The notes below the pieces were generated by a model that did not search any database, had not been told where the DNA came from, and saw nothing but the letters and a program-made list of their open reading frames with translations. 10,115 nucleotides of DNA from Alphaproteobacteria bacterium. Its GTDB lineage: Bacteria; Pseudomonadota; Alphaproteobacteria; ATCC43930; CGMCC-115725. The DNA is taken from contig JAGWIH010000058.1 in assembly GCA_028866355.1 (NCBI GenBank), positions 1-10,115 of the forward strand, read 5' to 3'. A program made the position numbers and the translations under genes. Shown here in pieces: positions 1 through 8,118 of the stretch; within the stretch, counting starts at the first letter, position 1; each line of letters starts with the position of its first letter.

Positions 1-618
1 CGGCTCGATTACAGCAAGGGCCTGCCCCAGCGCTTCGCCGCCTACGAGCGGTTCCTCACGATCTATCCGGACGAACGCAAGCGCGTCTCGTTTCTGCAGA
101 TCACGCCGCCGACCCGTTCGGCGGTCGACAGTTATCGTCGCGTCCGCGCCGAGTTGGCGAGCCATGCCGGCGAAATCAGTGCGCGTTACGGCGACGTCGA
201 CTGGATGGTATTGCGCTACATCAACGAGAGCTTTCCGCCCGATCAGCTTGCGGCGCTCTATCGCGTCAGCAAGGTCGGCTGCGTGACGCCGCTGCGCGAC
301 GGCATGAACCTCGTGGCCAAGGAATATGTCGCGTCGCAGGATCCCGAGGATCCAGGGGTTCTCGTGCTGTCGAAATTCGCCGGCGCCGCAAAAGAGCTCA
401 ACGCGGCTTTGGTCGTCAATCCGTATGACATCGGCGAACTGGCGCAAGCGCTGTACCGCGCCCTCTATATGGAACGCGCGGAGCGCGTTGAGCGTTGGAA
501 CGCGATGGTAACGACATTGCGTGGAGGCAATATCAATCGCTGGTACGAAGGCTTCCTCGACTCGCTGCGCGAGTCGGCGGTGACGTCACTGCCGGTGGCG
601 TCGCGCAGCGTCGCCTGA
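1..618 (+). CDS. otsA: Trehalose-6-phosphate synthase, C-terminal part (5' end outside window)
   Basis: Encodes the last 205 residues of OtsA, the cytoplasmic GT20 retaining glycosyltransferase that joins a nucleotide-activated glucose (UDP-glucose in E. coli) to glucose-6-phosphate, giving trehalose-6-phosphate. The reading frame is open from the first base and ends at TGA 616-618. The visible part begins in the RLDYSKGLP motif (R1, K6), followed by the DGMNLVAKEYVA motif (D100, E108) and a DPGVLVLSKFAGAA segment. The spacings R1-K6-D100-E108 equal those of E. coli OtsA R262, K267, D361 and E369 (positions from memory), so about 260 N-terminal residues are missing. The seen half is the nucleotide-sugar-binding Rossmann domain. 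The C-terminus is short and carries no phosphatase (OtsB) domain. It abuts glgE on the same strand, which places trehalose-6-phosphate production at the head of the GlgE pathway. An internal ATG at 154 is not the start, because conserved OtsA sequence continues upstream of it. Confidence 0.96.
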   Translation, partial: RLDYSKGLPQRFAAYERFLTIYPDERKRVSFLQITPPTRSAVDSYRRVRAELASHAGEISARYGDVDWMVLRYINESFPPDQLAALYRVSKVGCVTPLRDGMNLVAKEYVASQDPEDPGVLVLSKFAGAAKELNAALVVNPYDIGELAQALYRALYMERAERVERWNAMVTTLRGGNINRWYEGFLDSLRESAVTSLPVASRSVA

Positions 619-2640
619 GTGTCTCGACCGATGGCGGTTACTGCGCCCGCGCCAGCGGCGGCCGAGGCGAAGGCCCAGATGCCGCGCCTGCGACCGGTCG
701 CCGGCAATCATCGTATCGCGATCGAAAGCGTCACGCCGCAAATCGCGTACGGCCGCTATCCCGTTAAGCGCATCATCGGCGACCAGTTTCAGGTGTCGGC
801 CGACATCTTCGGCGATGGCCACGACCGGCTGCGCGCTACACTGCTGCTGTGCCGCGCCGGCACGGTCGACTGGCGCATGGCGGCGATGCAACCTGTCGAC
901 AACGATCGTTGGTCCGGCGCCATCACGCTGACCGAACCCGGCCGGCATCTTTACACCATCGAGGCCTGGACCGACGCTTTCGCGAGCTGGCGCGATCGGC
1001 TCGCCGCCAAGCGTCAAGCGGCGCAACCGTTGACCGACGAATTCGCCGAAGGCGTCGCACTGCTGGCGGAGGCGGTGCGCTACGCCGACGGCAACGGTCG
1101 GACGACCATCGAAACTGCGCTTGCGAGCGCTCAGCGCGATGCGGCGACGGCCGTCGATCTGTTTCTCGCACCGGCGCTCGAAACGGCCATGGCGGAGTGG
1201 GGTCCGCGCCGCCGCGTGACCCGGCTCGAGCCCGCGCGACCACTGGTCGTCGACCGCGCCGAGGCGCGTTTTGCCGCGTGGTATGAGATGTTTCCGCGTT
1301 CGCAAGGCACCGTGCCGGGCCAGAGCGCGACATTCGCCGATTGCGTCGCGCGGCTCGACGACATCGCGGCGATGGGTTTCGACACCATCTATCTGCCGCC
1401 GATTCATCCGATCGGCCTGACCAACCGCAAAGGCCGCAACAACGCGGTCGGCGGATCCGCCGACGATCCCGGCAGCCCCTATGCGATCGGTAGCGCCGCC
1501 GGCGGCCATGACGCTATCGACCCGGCGCTCGGCACCCTCGCAGACTTCCAAGACTTCGTCGCCGCCTGTCGCGAACGCGGCATGGAAGTCGCGCTCGACT
1601 TCGCGGTGCAATGCTCGCTCGACCATCCATGGATCAAGCAACATCCCGACTGGTTCGAGTTCCTCGCCGACGGTTCGATCCGTTACGCCGAGAACCCGCC
1701 GAAGAAATACCAGGACATCGTCAACTTCAATTTCGACGCCGCCGATTGGCGCGGCATCTGGCGCGCGCTGCGCGACGTCGTTCGCTTCTGGATCGCGCAC
1801 GGCGTGCATGTCTTCCGCGTCGACAATCCGCACACCAAGCCCTACCCGTTCTGGGAGTGGCTGATTCGCGAGATTCAAGCGGCGCATCCCGAAATCATCT
1901 TTCTGTCCGAGGCGTTCACGCGGCCCAAGCCGATGCATCAGCTTGCCAAGCTTGGATTCACCCAGTCGTATACGTATTTCACCTGGCGCAACGACAAGGT
2001 TGAGCTGACCGATTACTTCACCGAACTGACGCGCGGCGACGCGCGCGAATATTTCCGGGCGCACCTTTTCACCAATACGCCCGACATCCTGCCGCGGTTT
2101 CTCCAGACCGGCGGCGCGGCGGCGTTCCGCATTCGTGCGGCGCTTGCGGCCACGCTCGGCGGACTTTGGGGCATCTATAACGGCTTCGAGCTGTGCGAGA
2201 ACCGCGCACTGCCCGATTCCGAGGAATACGCCGATTCCGAGAAATACGAATATAAGGTGTGGGATTGGGATCGACCCGGCAACATCAAACCCTTCATTGC
2301 GGAGCTCAACCGCATTCGGCGCGAAAACGCCGCGTTCACTGACGGGCTCAATCTCGAATTTCTGCCGGCGGACAATCCGCGCATCCTGTTCTATGCCCGT
2401 ATGGCGGTGGACGCGCATGAAAGCGTTTTCATCGCGGTCAGCCTCAATCCCGCCGGCGACGAGGCGGCAATGATCGACGTACCTTTGACGCGCTTGGGGC
2501 TGAGCAACGACGGGCGTTTCGTCGTCCGCAATCTATTCAGCGACGAGACCTTGCAATGGGCCGGCCCGCAGCAATCGATCTGGATCGGGCCGGGCCGGCC
2601 GATCTTCGCTTTCAAGCTGGCGGGGCCCAGCGATGCCTGA
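619..2640 (+). CDS. glgE: Alpha-1,4-glucan:maltose-1-phosphate maltosyltransferase GlgE
   Basis: GlgE (GH13, subfamily 3) transfers maltose from alpha-maltose-1-phosphate to the non-reducing end of an alpha-1,4-glucan, releasing phosphate. The 673-residue frame has an N-terminal beta domain (about 35-130, including GRYPVKRIIGD and the GRHLYTIEAW stretch), a helical insertion (about 135-200), the TIM barrel, and a C-terminal beta domain. Family signatures are ADDPGSPYAIGS followed by GGHDAIDPALGT, then AENPPKKYQDIVNFNF and VFRVDNPHTKPYPFWEWL. D402 is the predicted nucleophile and E431 (FLSEAFTRP) the acid/base; their 29-residue spacing equals that of Streptomyces coelicolor GlgE D394/E423. D489 (NTPDIL) fits the third carboxylate. 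The NPHTKP sequence after the nucleophile separates GlgE from ordinary amylases. The start is uncertain: GTG 619 directly follows the otsA stop but lacks a Shine-Dalgarno; ATG 631 is also weak; ATG 679 has a GAAGG-like site 5 nt upstream and would remove an Ala/Pro-rich 20-residue leader. The 3' end overlaps treS-mak by 8 nt. Confidence 0.97.
   Translation: MSRPMAVTAPAPAAAEAKAQMPRLRPVAGNHRIAIESVTPQIAYGRYPVKRIIGDQFQVSADIFGDGHDRLRATLLLCRAGTVDWRMAAMQPVDNDRWSGAITLTEPGRHLYTIEAWTDAFASWRDRLAAKRQAAQPLTDEFAEGVALLAEAVRYADGNGRTTIETALASAQRDAATAVDLFLAPALETAMAEWGPRRRVTRLEPARPLVVDRAEARFAAWYEMFPRSQGTVPGQSATFADCVARLDDIAAMGFDTIYLPPIHPIGLTNRKGRNNAVGGSADDPGSPYAIGSAAGGHDAIDPALGTLADFQDFVAACRERGMEVALDFAVQCSLDHPWIKQHPDWFEFLADGSIRYAENPPKKYQDIVNFNFDAADWRGIWRALRDVVRFWIAHGVHVFRVDNPHTKPYPFWEWLIREIQAAHPEIIFLSEAFTRPKPMHQLAKLGFTQSYTYFTWRNDKVELTDYFTELTRGDAREYFRAHLFTNTPDILPRFLQTGGAAAFRIRAALAATLGGLWGIYNGFELCENRALPDSEEYADSEKYEYKVWDWDRPGNIKPFIAELNRIRRENAAFTDGLNLEFLPADNPRILFYARMAVDAHESVFIAVSLNPAGDEAAMIDVPLTRLGLSNDGRFVVRNLFSDETLQWAGPQQSIWIGPGRPIFAFKLAGPSDA
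669..681 (+). promoter_or_regulatory. Possible ribosome binding site and ATG for an alternative glgE start
   Basis: A GAAGG string at 669-673 lies 5 nt before ATG 679-681, which is in the glgE frame. It is the best Shine-Dalgarno-like match among the three candidate starts (GTG 619, ATG 631, ATG 679). Using it would give a 653-residue protein lacking the low-complexity Ala/Pro-rich leader and would leave about 60 nt after the otsA stop. Conserved GlgE sequence appears to begin only around residue 35 of the long version, so homology does not rule it out. A purine-rich stretch can also occur by chance within coding sequence. Confidence 0.35.
2215..2250 (+). repeat. Imperfect 18-bp tandem duplication inside glgE
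   Basis: Two adjacent 18-bp units (2215-2232 and 2233-2250) match at 15 of 18 positions and stay in frame, encoding DSEEYA then DSEKYE (residues 533-544). GlgE proteins usually carry an EEYxDSEKY segment just before the WDWDRPGNI motif, so most of this similarity is conserved protein sequence and not a recent slippage event. It is listed as a visible repeat only. Confidence 0.5.
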
Positions 2641-5600
2641 TGTCACCGCACGGACCGTCCTACCCGAGGCGCGCGTCCAGTCCGATGCGCCGGATTGGTA
2701 CAAGGACGCGATCATCTACGAGCTGCATATCAAGGCGTTCTTCGATGCCAACAATGACGGCATCGGCGACCTCCCCGGGCTGATCGCCAAGCTCGATTAT
2801 CTTCAGGACCTCGGTGTAACCGCTATCTGGCTGCTGCCGTTCTTTCCATCGCCGTTCCGCGACGACGGTTACGACGTTTCGGATTACCGCAACATCCATC
2901 CGGCCTACGGCACGCTGCGCGATTTCGGCCAACTGGTGCGCGAAGCGCATCGCCGCGGCATGCGCATCATCGTCGAGCTGGTCGTCAATCACACGTCCGA
3001 CCAGCACCCGTGGTTCCAACGTGCCCGGCACGCGAAACCCGGCTCGGTCTATCGCGATTATTACGTCTGGAGCGCCACCGAGGACAAATACAAGAACACG
3101 CGCATCATCTTCAACGATACCGAGAAATCGAACTGGACGTGGGATGCCGTCGCCGGCGCGTTCTACTGGCACCGGTTCTTCGCGCATCAGCCGGACCTCA
3201 ATTTCGACAATCCGCATGTCATTCGCTCGGTACTGAACAATATGCGGTTCTGGGCGGATCTCGGCGTCGACGGGTTCCGCCTCGACGCCGTGCCCTACCT
3301 TTGCGAACGCGAGGGTACGAGCAACGAAAACCTTCCCGAGACGCACGCCGTCATCAAGCAGATGCGTGCGCAGCTCGACAGCGAGTTTCCGAACCGGCTG
3401 TTCCTGGCCGAAGCCAACCAGTGGCCGGAGGACGTGAAGGATTATTTCGGCAACGGCGACGAATGCCACATGGCGTTCCACTTCCCGCTGATGCCGCGCA
3501 TGTACATGGCGATCGCGCGCGAAGACCGTCACCCGATTACCGACATCCTGCGCCAGACGCCGGAAATCCCCGAATCCTCGCAATGGGCGATCTTCCTGCG
3601 CAATCACGACGAATTGACGCTCGAAATGGTGACCGACAGCGAGCGCGACTATCTGTGGTCGACCTACGCTTCGGATCGCCGCGCGCGGCTCAATCTCGGT
3701 ATTCGCCGGCGGCTCGCGCCGCTGATGGGGAACGACCGGCCCCGTATCGAGCTGATGATCAGTTTGCTGTTGTCGCTGCCGGGCACGCCGATTCTCTATT
3801 ACGGCGACGAAATCGGCATGGGCGACAATATCTATCTCGGCGACCGCGACGGCGTGCGCACGCCGATGCAATGGACGCCTGACCGCAACGCCGGTTTCTC
3901 GCGCGCCGACCCCGCCACGCTCTACCTGCCGCCGATCATGGACGCCGTCTACGGCTTTCAGGCGGTCAATGTCGAGGCACAGTCGCGCAGCTTGACGTCG
4001 CTGCTCAATTGGATGAAGCGCCTGATCGGCGTCCGCAAGTCGCTCAAGGTCTTCGGCCGCGGCACGCTGACCTTTCTCTATCCATCGAACCGCGCGGTTC
4101 TCGCGTATCTGCGCCAATACGAGGATTTCACCGTTCTTTGCGTATCGAACCTGTCGCGTTCGGCGCAAGCGGTCGAGCTCGATCTAACGGCATTTGCCGG
4201 CCGAATCCCCGTCGAGTTGCTCGGTCAGACGGCGTTTCCGGTGATCAGCGACGGAGGTGTCTACACCGTCACGTTGCAAGGCCATGGCTTCTTCTGGTTC
4301 CAGTTGGCGCTACCGGTTAAGGGACCGATGGCGACCGTTCGCACGCGCGACCTCGATACGCTCGTCGCGTTGGGCGGCTTGGCAACTGCGCTTGAAGGGC
4401 GCAATCGCGGCATTTTCGAGCGCGATATCCTGCCCCAGTTTCTCGCGGAACACCGCTGGTTCGGCCATAAAGGCGAGCGCGCCTTCACCACCAGCCTGGC
4501 ATGGTCGACGACGTTCCGGCTCGGCGCGCGCGATTGGCTCTGGAGCATCGCCGAGGCGCGCGGCCGGCATTTCACGGCGCGTTACTCGTTGCCGTTGATG
4601 GACGAATGGCAGCCGCCGGCGGTACCGGCGCCCGCCGTCACGTTGGCCAAGCTTCGTCACGGCCCGCGCGAGGGGTATTTGACCGACGCGCTGCATAACG
4701 AAGCCTTTGTCGCCGCCACCATCGCCGCCGTGCGCGACGCACGTACGATCGAGACCCCGCACGGACGACTGGCCTTCCGGTCGAGCTCGGCGTTGGCCAA
4801 CCGACCATGGCCCGAGCAGCCGGTCATCCGCATCGGCGGCGTCGAGCAATCGAACAGCTCGGCGGTTGTCGAAGGCGCCGCGATCATCAAGTTCTATCGT
4901 CAGGTCGCGCCCGGCATTCATCCCGAGATCGAGATCGGCACGTTCCTTACCGAGCAGATCGGCTTCAAGAGCGTGCCACCGCTTCTCGGTCATTTCACGC
5001 TGATCGAAGCGGACGGCCGCGAAACCGCGCTCGGCGTGCTCCACGGCTGGGTCCAGAACCAGGGCGATGCATGGTCCTATACGCTCGGCTACCTCGCCCG
5101 CTTCCTCGAGGAATCGCGGGTGGCGCCGGTCGTCGAGCAGACCGCATCGACCGACGCCCACGCCGTCTATCGCTCGCAAATCGAACAACTGGCGCTGCGA
5201 ACGGCCGAGCTCCATCGCGCGTTCGATGTCGAATCCGGCGACGAGGCCTTTCGTACCGTTCGCGCCTCACCATCCGAGGTCATGGCTTGGGGCGACGACA
5301 TAGCCCGTACGGTTGGCGAAACATTCGAGCGGCTTTCGCGCAGCCAAGCCGCCTTCTCGGGCGAGGCCGGCACCTTCGCTACCGAGCTTCTTGAACACAA
5401 GGACGCGATCGTCGCGCAGGTTCGCGCGCTCGCCGCAGTCGACTGCGACGTCATGCTGTCGCGGCTGCACGGCGACTATCACCTCGGTCAAATCCTCGTC
5501 GTGAAGAACGACGTCGAGATCGTCGATTTCGAGGGAGCGCCTCAGCTGCCGCTCGACCAGCGCCGCCGCAAGCAATCGGTTATTCGCGACGTCGCCTGTC

Positions 5601-5911
5601 TGCTGCGTTCGCTCGACTATGCGGCCTGGACCGCCCTCGAACACGCCACCGCCAATCAACCCGATCTGCGCAACGACCTGCTCAAGGCCGTCCTGTTGTG
5701 GCGCGACGACGCCACCCGTAGCTTCCTCGACACCTATACCCGTGCAATCGCCGGATGCCCGCTGTGGCCCGCCGATGACGGCGTCGCGCGCCGCCTGCTC
5801 AGTCTGTTCCTGATCGAAAAGGCCGCGCTCGAAACCGCGTATGAACTCGGGAACCGCCCCGACTGGATCGCCATTCCGTTACGAGGGCTCAAAGCGCTGA
5901 TATTGCCATGA
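2633..5911 (+). CDS. treS: Bifunctional trehalose synthase / maltokinase fusion (TreS-Mak)
   Basis: A 1092-residue fusion. Residues about 20-558 are TreS (GH13, subfamily 16), which interconverts trehalose and maltose by intramolecular rearrangement. It opens with DWYKDAIIYELHIKAFFD and has VVNHTSDQHPW, DGFRLDAVPYL (D218 nucleophile), FLAEANQWPED (E260 acid/base) and FLRNHDEL (D326). The D218-E260 spacing of 42 equals D230-E272 of mycobacterial TreS. The GHGFFWFQL strand near residue 556 closes its beta domain. After a linker of roughly 30 residues, about 590-1092 are maltokinase (Mak/Pep2), which makes maltose-1-phosphate with ATP. Its landmarks are HRWFGHKG (607-614), EQSNSSAVVEG followed by IIKFYR (K753, likely nucleotide binding), HGDYHLGQ (946-953, D948 likely catalytic) and VDFEG (D965, Mg binding), with the usual RPDWIAIPL near the end. 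Both halves are full length, so this supplies the GlgE substrate directly from trehalose. It starts at ATG 2633 within the end of glgE, and its stop overlaps the glgB start (ATGA). Confidence 0.97.
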   Translation: MPDVTARTVLPEARVQSDAPDWYKDAIIYELHIKAFFDANNDGIGDLPGLIAKLDYLQDLGVTAIWLLPFFPSPFRDDGYDVSDYRNIHPAYGTLRDFGQLVREAHRRGMRIIVELVVNHTSDQHPWFQRARHAKPGSVYRDYYVWSATEDKYKNTRIIFNDTEKSNWTWDAVAGAFYWHRFFAHQPDLNFDNPHVIRSVLNNMRFWADLGVDGFRLDAVPYLCEREGTSNENLPETHAVIKQMRAQLDSEFPNRLFLAEANQWPEDVKDYFGNGDECHMAFHFPLMPRMYMAIAREDRHPITDILRQTPEIPESSQWAIFLRNHDELTLEMVTDSERDYLWSTYASDRRARLNLGIRRRLAPLMGNDRPRIELMISLLLSLPGTPILYYGDEIGMGDNIYLGDRDGVRTPMQWTPDRNAGFSRADPATLYLPPIMDAVYGFQAVNVEAQSRSLTSLLNWMKRLIGVRKSLKVFGRGTLTFLYPSNRAVLAYLRQYEDFTVLCVSNLSRSAQAVELDLTAFAGRIPVELLGQTAFPVISDGGVYTVTLQGHGFFWFQLALPVKGPMATVRTRDLDTLVALGGLATALEGRNRGIFERDILPQFLAEHRWFGHKGERAFTTSLAWSTTFRLGARDWLWSIAEARGRHFTARYSLPLMDEWQPPAVPAPAVTLAKLRHGPREGYLTDALHNEAFVAATIAAVRDARTIETPHGRLAFRSSSALANRPWPEQPVIRIGGVEQSNSSAVVEGAAIIKFYRQVAPGIHPEIEIGTFLTEQIGFKSVPPLLGHFTLIEADGRETALGVLHGWVQNQGDAWSYTLGYLARFLEESRVAPVVEQTASTDAHAVYRSQIEQLALRTAELHRAFDVESGDEAFRTVRASPSEVMAWGDDIARTVGETFERLSRSQAAFSGEAGTFATELLEHKDAIVAQVRALAAVDCDVMLSRLHGDYHLGQILVVKNDVEIVDFEGAPQLPLDQRRRKQSVIRDVACLLRSLDYAAWTALEHATANQPDLRNDLLKAVLLWRDDATRSFLDTYTRAIAGCPLWPADDGVARRLLSLFLIEKAALETAYELGNRPDWIAIPLRGLKALILP

Positions 5912-8115
5912 CGTTTGCATCATCCGCCCTCGATCGCGAGGCCGATGCGATCCTTCGGGGCGACCACGCCGATCCATTCGCCTATTTGGGACCGCATCTG
6001 ACGGATGCCGGCTTCGTCGTGCGCGCGTTCCTGCCTGACGCCATCGGCCTTGAGCTCATTGATCCGACGAACGGCGGCGTGTTGGTATCTGCGCGCCCCG
6101 TGCCCGGGAGCGGCGGGTTTTTCGTCGTGCCGTTGGCCGCGCCGCCGCACCGGTATCGCTTCCGCGCGGCTTGGCGCGACACCAGCACCACCGAGTTCGT
6201 CGACCCGTACCAGTTCGGCCCATGGCTCGGCGAAATGGACCTTTATCTTCTGCGCGAGGGAACGCATTTCGAGGCCTATCAACGGCTTGGCGCGCATTGC
6301 GTGACGATCGACGGGATTGCGGGCGTCGTCTTTTGCGTCTGGGCGCCGAACGCCAAGCGCGTCAGCGTCGTCGGCGACTTTAATTTCTGGGACGGGCGAC
6401 GTCACGTCATGCGGCTCCATCCCGGCGCCGGCATCTGGGAGCTGTTCGTTCCGGGACTCGGCGAGGGTGTGCGCTACAAATACGAGATCAAGGATCGCGT
6501 CGGCGCGATCCTGCCGCTGAAAGCCGATCCCGTCGCGTATTTCGCGGAACGGCCGCCGGCTACCGCTTCGGTCGTCGCCAAAATCGATCACCATCACTGG
6601 GAAGACGGCGCTTGGATGACGGATCGCACCGGCCGCAATCCGTACGGTCGGCCGATGGCGATTTACGAAGCGCATCTCGGCTCGTGGGGCCGGCGGCCGG
6701 AAGAGGGCAATCGCGTTCTGACTTATCGCGAGCTGTCCGAGATTCTCGTGCCCTACGTCAAGGAAATGGGATTCACGCATCTCGAGCTTCTGCCGATCAC
6801 GGAGCATCCGTTCGACGGTTCGTGGGGCTATCAGCCCACCGGGCTCTACGCGCCGACGAGCCGTTACGGCAGCCCGACCGACTTTCAATTCTTCGTCGAC
6901 GCCTGCCATCAAGCCGAGATCGGCTTGCTACTCGACTGGGTCCCCGGCCACTTTCCGAACGACGCGCACGGCCTTGCCGACTTCGATGGCACGCACCTTT
7001 ACGAGCACGCCGATCCGCGACAGGGACTACATCGCGACTGGAACACGCTGATCTACAATTACGGCCGCACCGAAGTTACCGAATTCCTTCTCAACAGCGC
7101 GCTGCACTGGCTCGATCGCTATCACATCGACGGCCTGCGCGTGGACGCGGTGGCTTCGATGCTCTACCTCGATTACAGCCGCGAGCCCGGCGAATGGGTG
7201 CCCAATCGCTTCGGCGGCAACGAGAATCTCGAGGCCATCGCTTTCATCAAGCGGCTCAACGAGGCTTGTTTCGGACGCTTTGCCGGCAGCACGACGATCG
7301 CGGAGGAATCGACCGCGTGGCCGTTGGTCTCGCGCCCGACCTACAACGGCGGACTCGGCTTTGGCTTCAAATGGAACATGGGCTGGATGCACGACACGCT
7401 CGAATACATGGCGCTCGACCCGATTCACCGCTCGCATCATCACGAGAAGCTGACCTTCGGCCTGCTTTACGCGTTCAACGAGAATTTCGTTTTGCCGCTC
7501 TCGCACGATGAAGTCGTGCACGGCAAACGCTCGATCCTGGGTCGCATGCCCGGCGACCGGTGGCAGCGCTTCGCCAATCTGCGCGCCTACTACGCTTTCA
7601 TGTACGGGCATCCAGGAAAGAAACTCCTGTTCATGGGCAACGAGTTCGCTCAGGAAAATGAGTGGAACCACGATCAGAGCCTCGATTGGCACCTGCTGGC
7701 CGACCCGCTGCACCAAGGCGTCAGCGCGCTCGTCCGCGACCTCAACCAATTGCATCGACAGTTGCCCGCGTTGCACGAACTCGACCATGAGAACGACGGC
7801 TTCCAATGGATCGACGCCTCCGATCGCGCCGCCAGCGTGCTGTCGTTTCAGCGCAACAGTCGCACCGCGGGTCGCCACCTCGTTGTGATTGTCAATTTCA
7901 CGCCGGTGGTCCGCCAGGGGTACCGCATCGGCGTTCCGTCGGGAGCGCCATACCGCGAAATCCTCAACTCGGACGATACGCGTTACGGCGGCAGCGGCGT
8001 TCTGAATGGCGGTACGCTGACGCCCGATCCGTTGCCGTGGCACGGCCGCAATCAATCACTCGCGCTGACCTTGCCGCCATTGGCGGCGATCTTCCTGGCG
8101 CCTGCGGCGGGTTGA
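5908..8115 (+). CDS. glgB: 1,4-alpha-glucan branching enzyme GlgB
   Basis: GlgB (GH13, subfamily 9) cuts an alpha-1,4 chain and re-attaches the piece by an alpha-1,6 bond, making branch points in glycogen. The 735 residues match the long, E. coli-like form (728). An N-terminal N1 domain (about 1-110, with HADPFAYLGPH) is followed by a CBM48 domain (about 130-215, with VFCVWAPNAKRVSVVGDFNFWDG), the catalytic barrel (about 250-615, entered by YEAHLGSWGR) and a C-terminal beta domain. Catalytic residues are D413 (DGLRVDAVASMLYLDYSR), E466 (TIAEES) and D534 (LSHDEVVHGK). Their 53 and 121 spacings equal those of E. coli D405, E458 and D526. ATG 5908 overlaps the treS-mak stop in an ATGA and has no strong Shine-Dalgarno, which suggests translational coupling. 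It acts on the linear glucan extended by GlgE. I see no truncation or missing catalytic residue. Confidence 0.97.
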   Translation: MTFASSALDREADAILRGDHADPFAYLGPHLTDAGFVVRAFLPDAIGLELIDPTNGGVLVSARPVPGSGGFFVVPLAAPPHRYRFRAAWRDTSTTEFVDPYQFGPWLGEMDLYLLREGTHFEAYQRLGAHCVTIDGIAGVVFCVWAPNAKRVSVVGDFNFWDGRRHVMRLHPGAGIWELFVPGLGEGVRYKYEIKDRVGAILPLKADPVAYFAERPPATASVVAKIDHHHWEDGAWMTDRTGRNPYGRPMAIYEAHLGSWGRRPEEGNRVLTYRELSEILVPYVKEMGFTHLELLPITEHPFDGSWGYQPTGLYAPTSRYGSPTDFQFFVDACHQAEIGLLLDWVPGHFPNDAHGLADFDGTHLYEHADPRQGLHRDWNTLIYNYGRTEVTEFLLNSALHWLDRYHIDGLRVDAVASMLYLDYSREPGEWVPNRFGGNENLEAIAFIKRLNEACFGRFAGSTTIAEESTAWPLVSRPTYNGGLGFGFKWNMGWMHDTLEYMALDPIHRSHHHEKLTFGLLYAFNENFVLPLSHDEVVHGKRSILGRMPGDRWQRFANLRAYYAFMYGHPGKKLLFMGNEFAQENEWNHDQSLDWHLLADPLHQGVSALVRDLNQLHRQLPALHELDHENDGFQWIDASDRAASVLSFQRNSRTAGRHLVVIVNFTPVVRQGYRIGVPSGAPYREILNSDDTRYGGSGVLNGGTLTPDPLPWHGRNQSLALTLPPLAAIFLAPAAG

Positions 8116-8118
8116 CCG

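Noticed and set aside
586..2418. 610-codon open frame on the minus strand opposite glgE
   Set aside because: It mirrors a well-supported GlgE gene. Its Arg/Ala/Val/Gly-rich translation shows no recognisable domain, as expected from the antisense frame of a GC-rich gene with strong third-position bias.
2660..4168. 502-codon open frame on the minus strand opposite the TreS domain
   Set aside because: Same cause: antisense of a conserved coding region, low-complexity composition and no recognisable motif.
4310..5215. 301-codon minus-strand frame opposite the maltokinase domain
   Set aside because: The plus-strand Mak motifs account for the region; the antisense product is Arg-rich and has no family signature.
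5908..6300. Possibility that the first part of glgB is a separate small gene
   Set aside because: It reads continuously into the CBM48 domain, and the HADPFAYLGPH motif is the normal start of the N1 domain in long-form GlgB.
7027..8055. 342-codon minus-strand frame opposite glgB
   Set aside because: It overlaps the catalytic half of GlgB, whose residues and spacing match E. coli. No independent evidence for an antisense gene.
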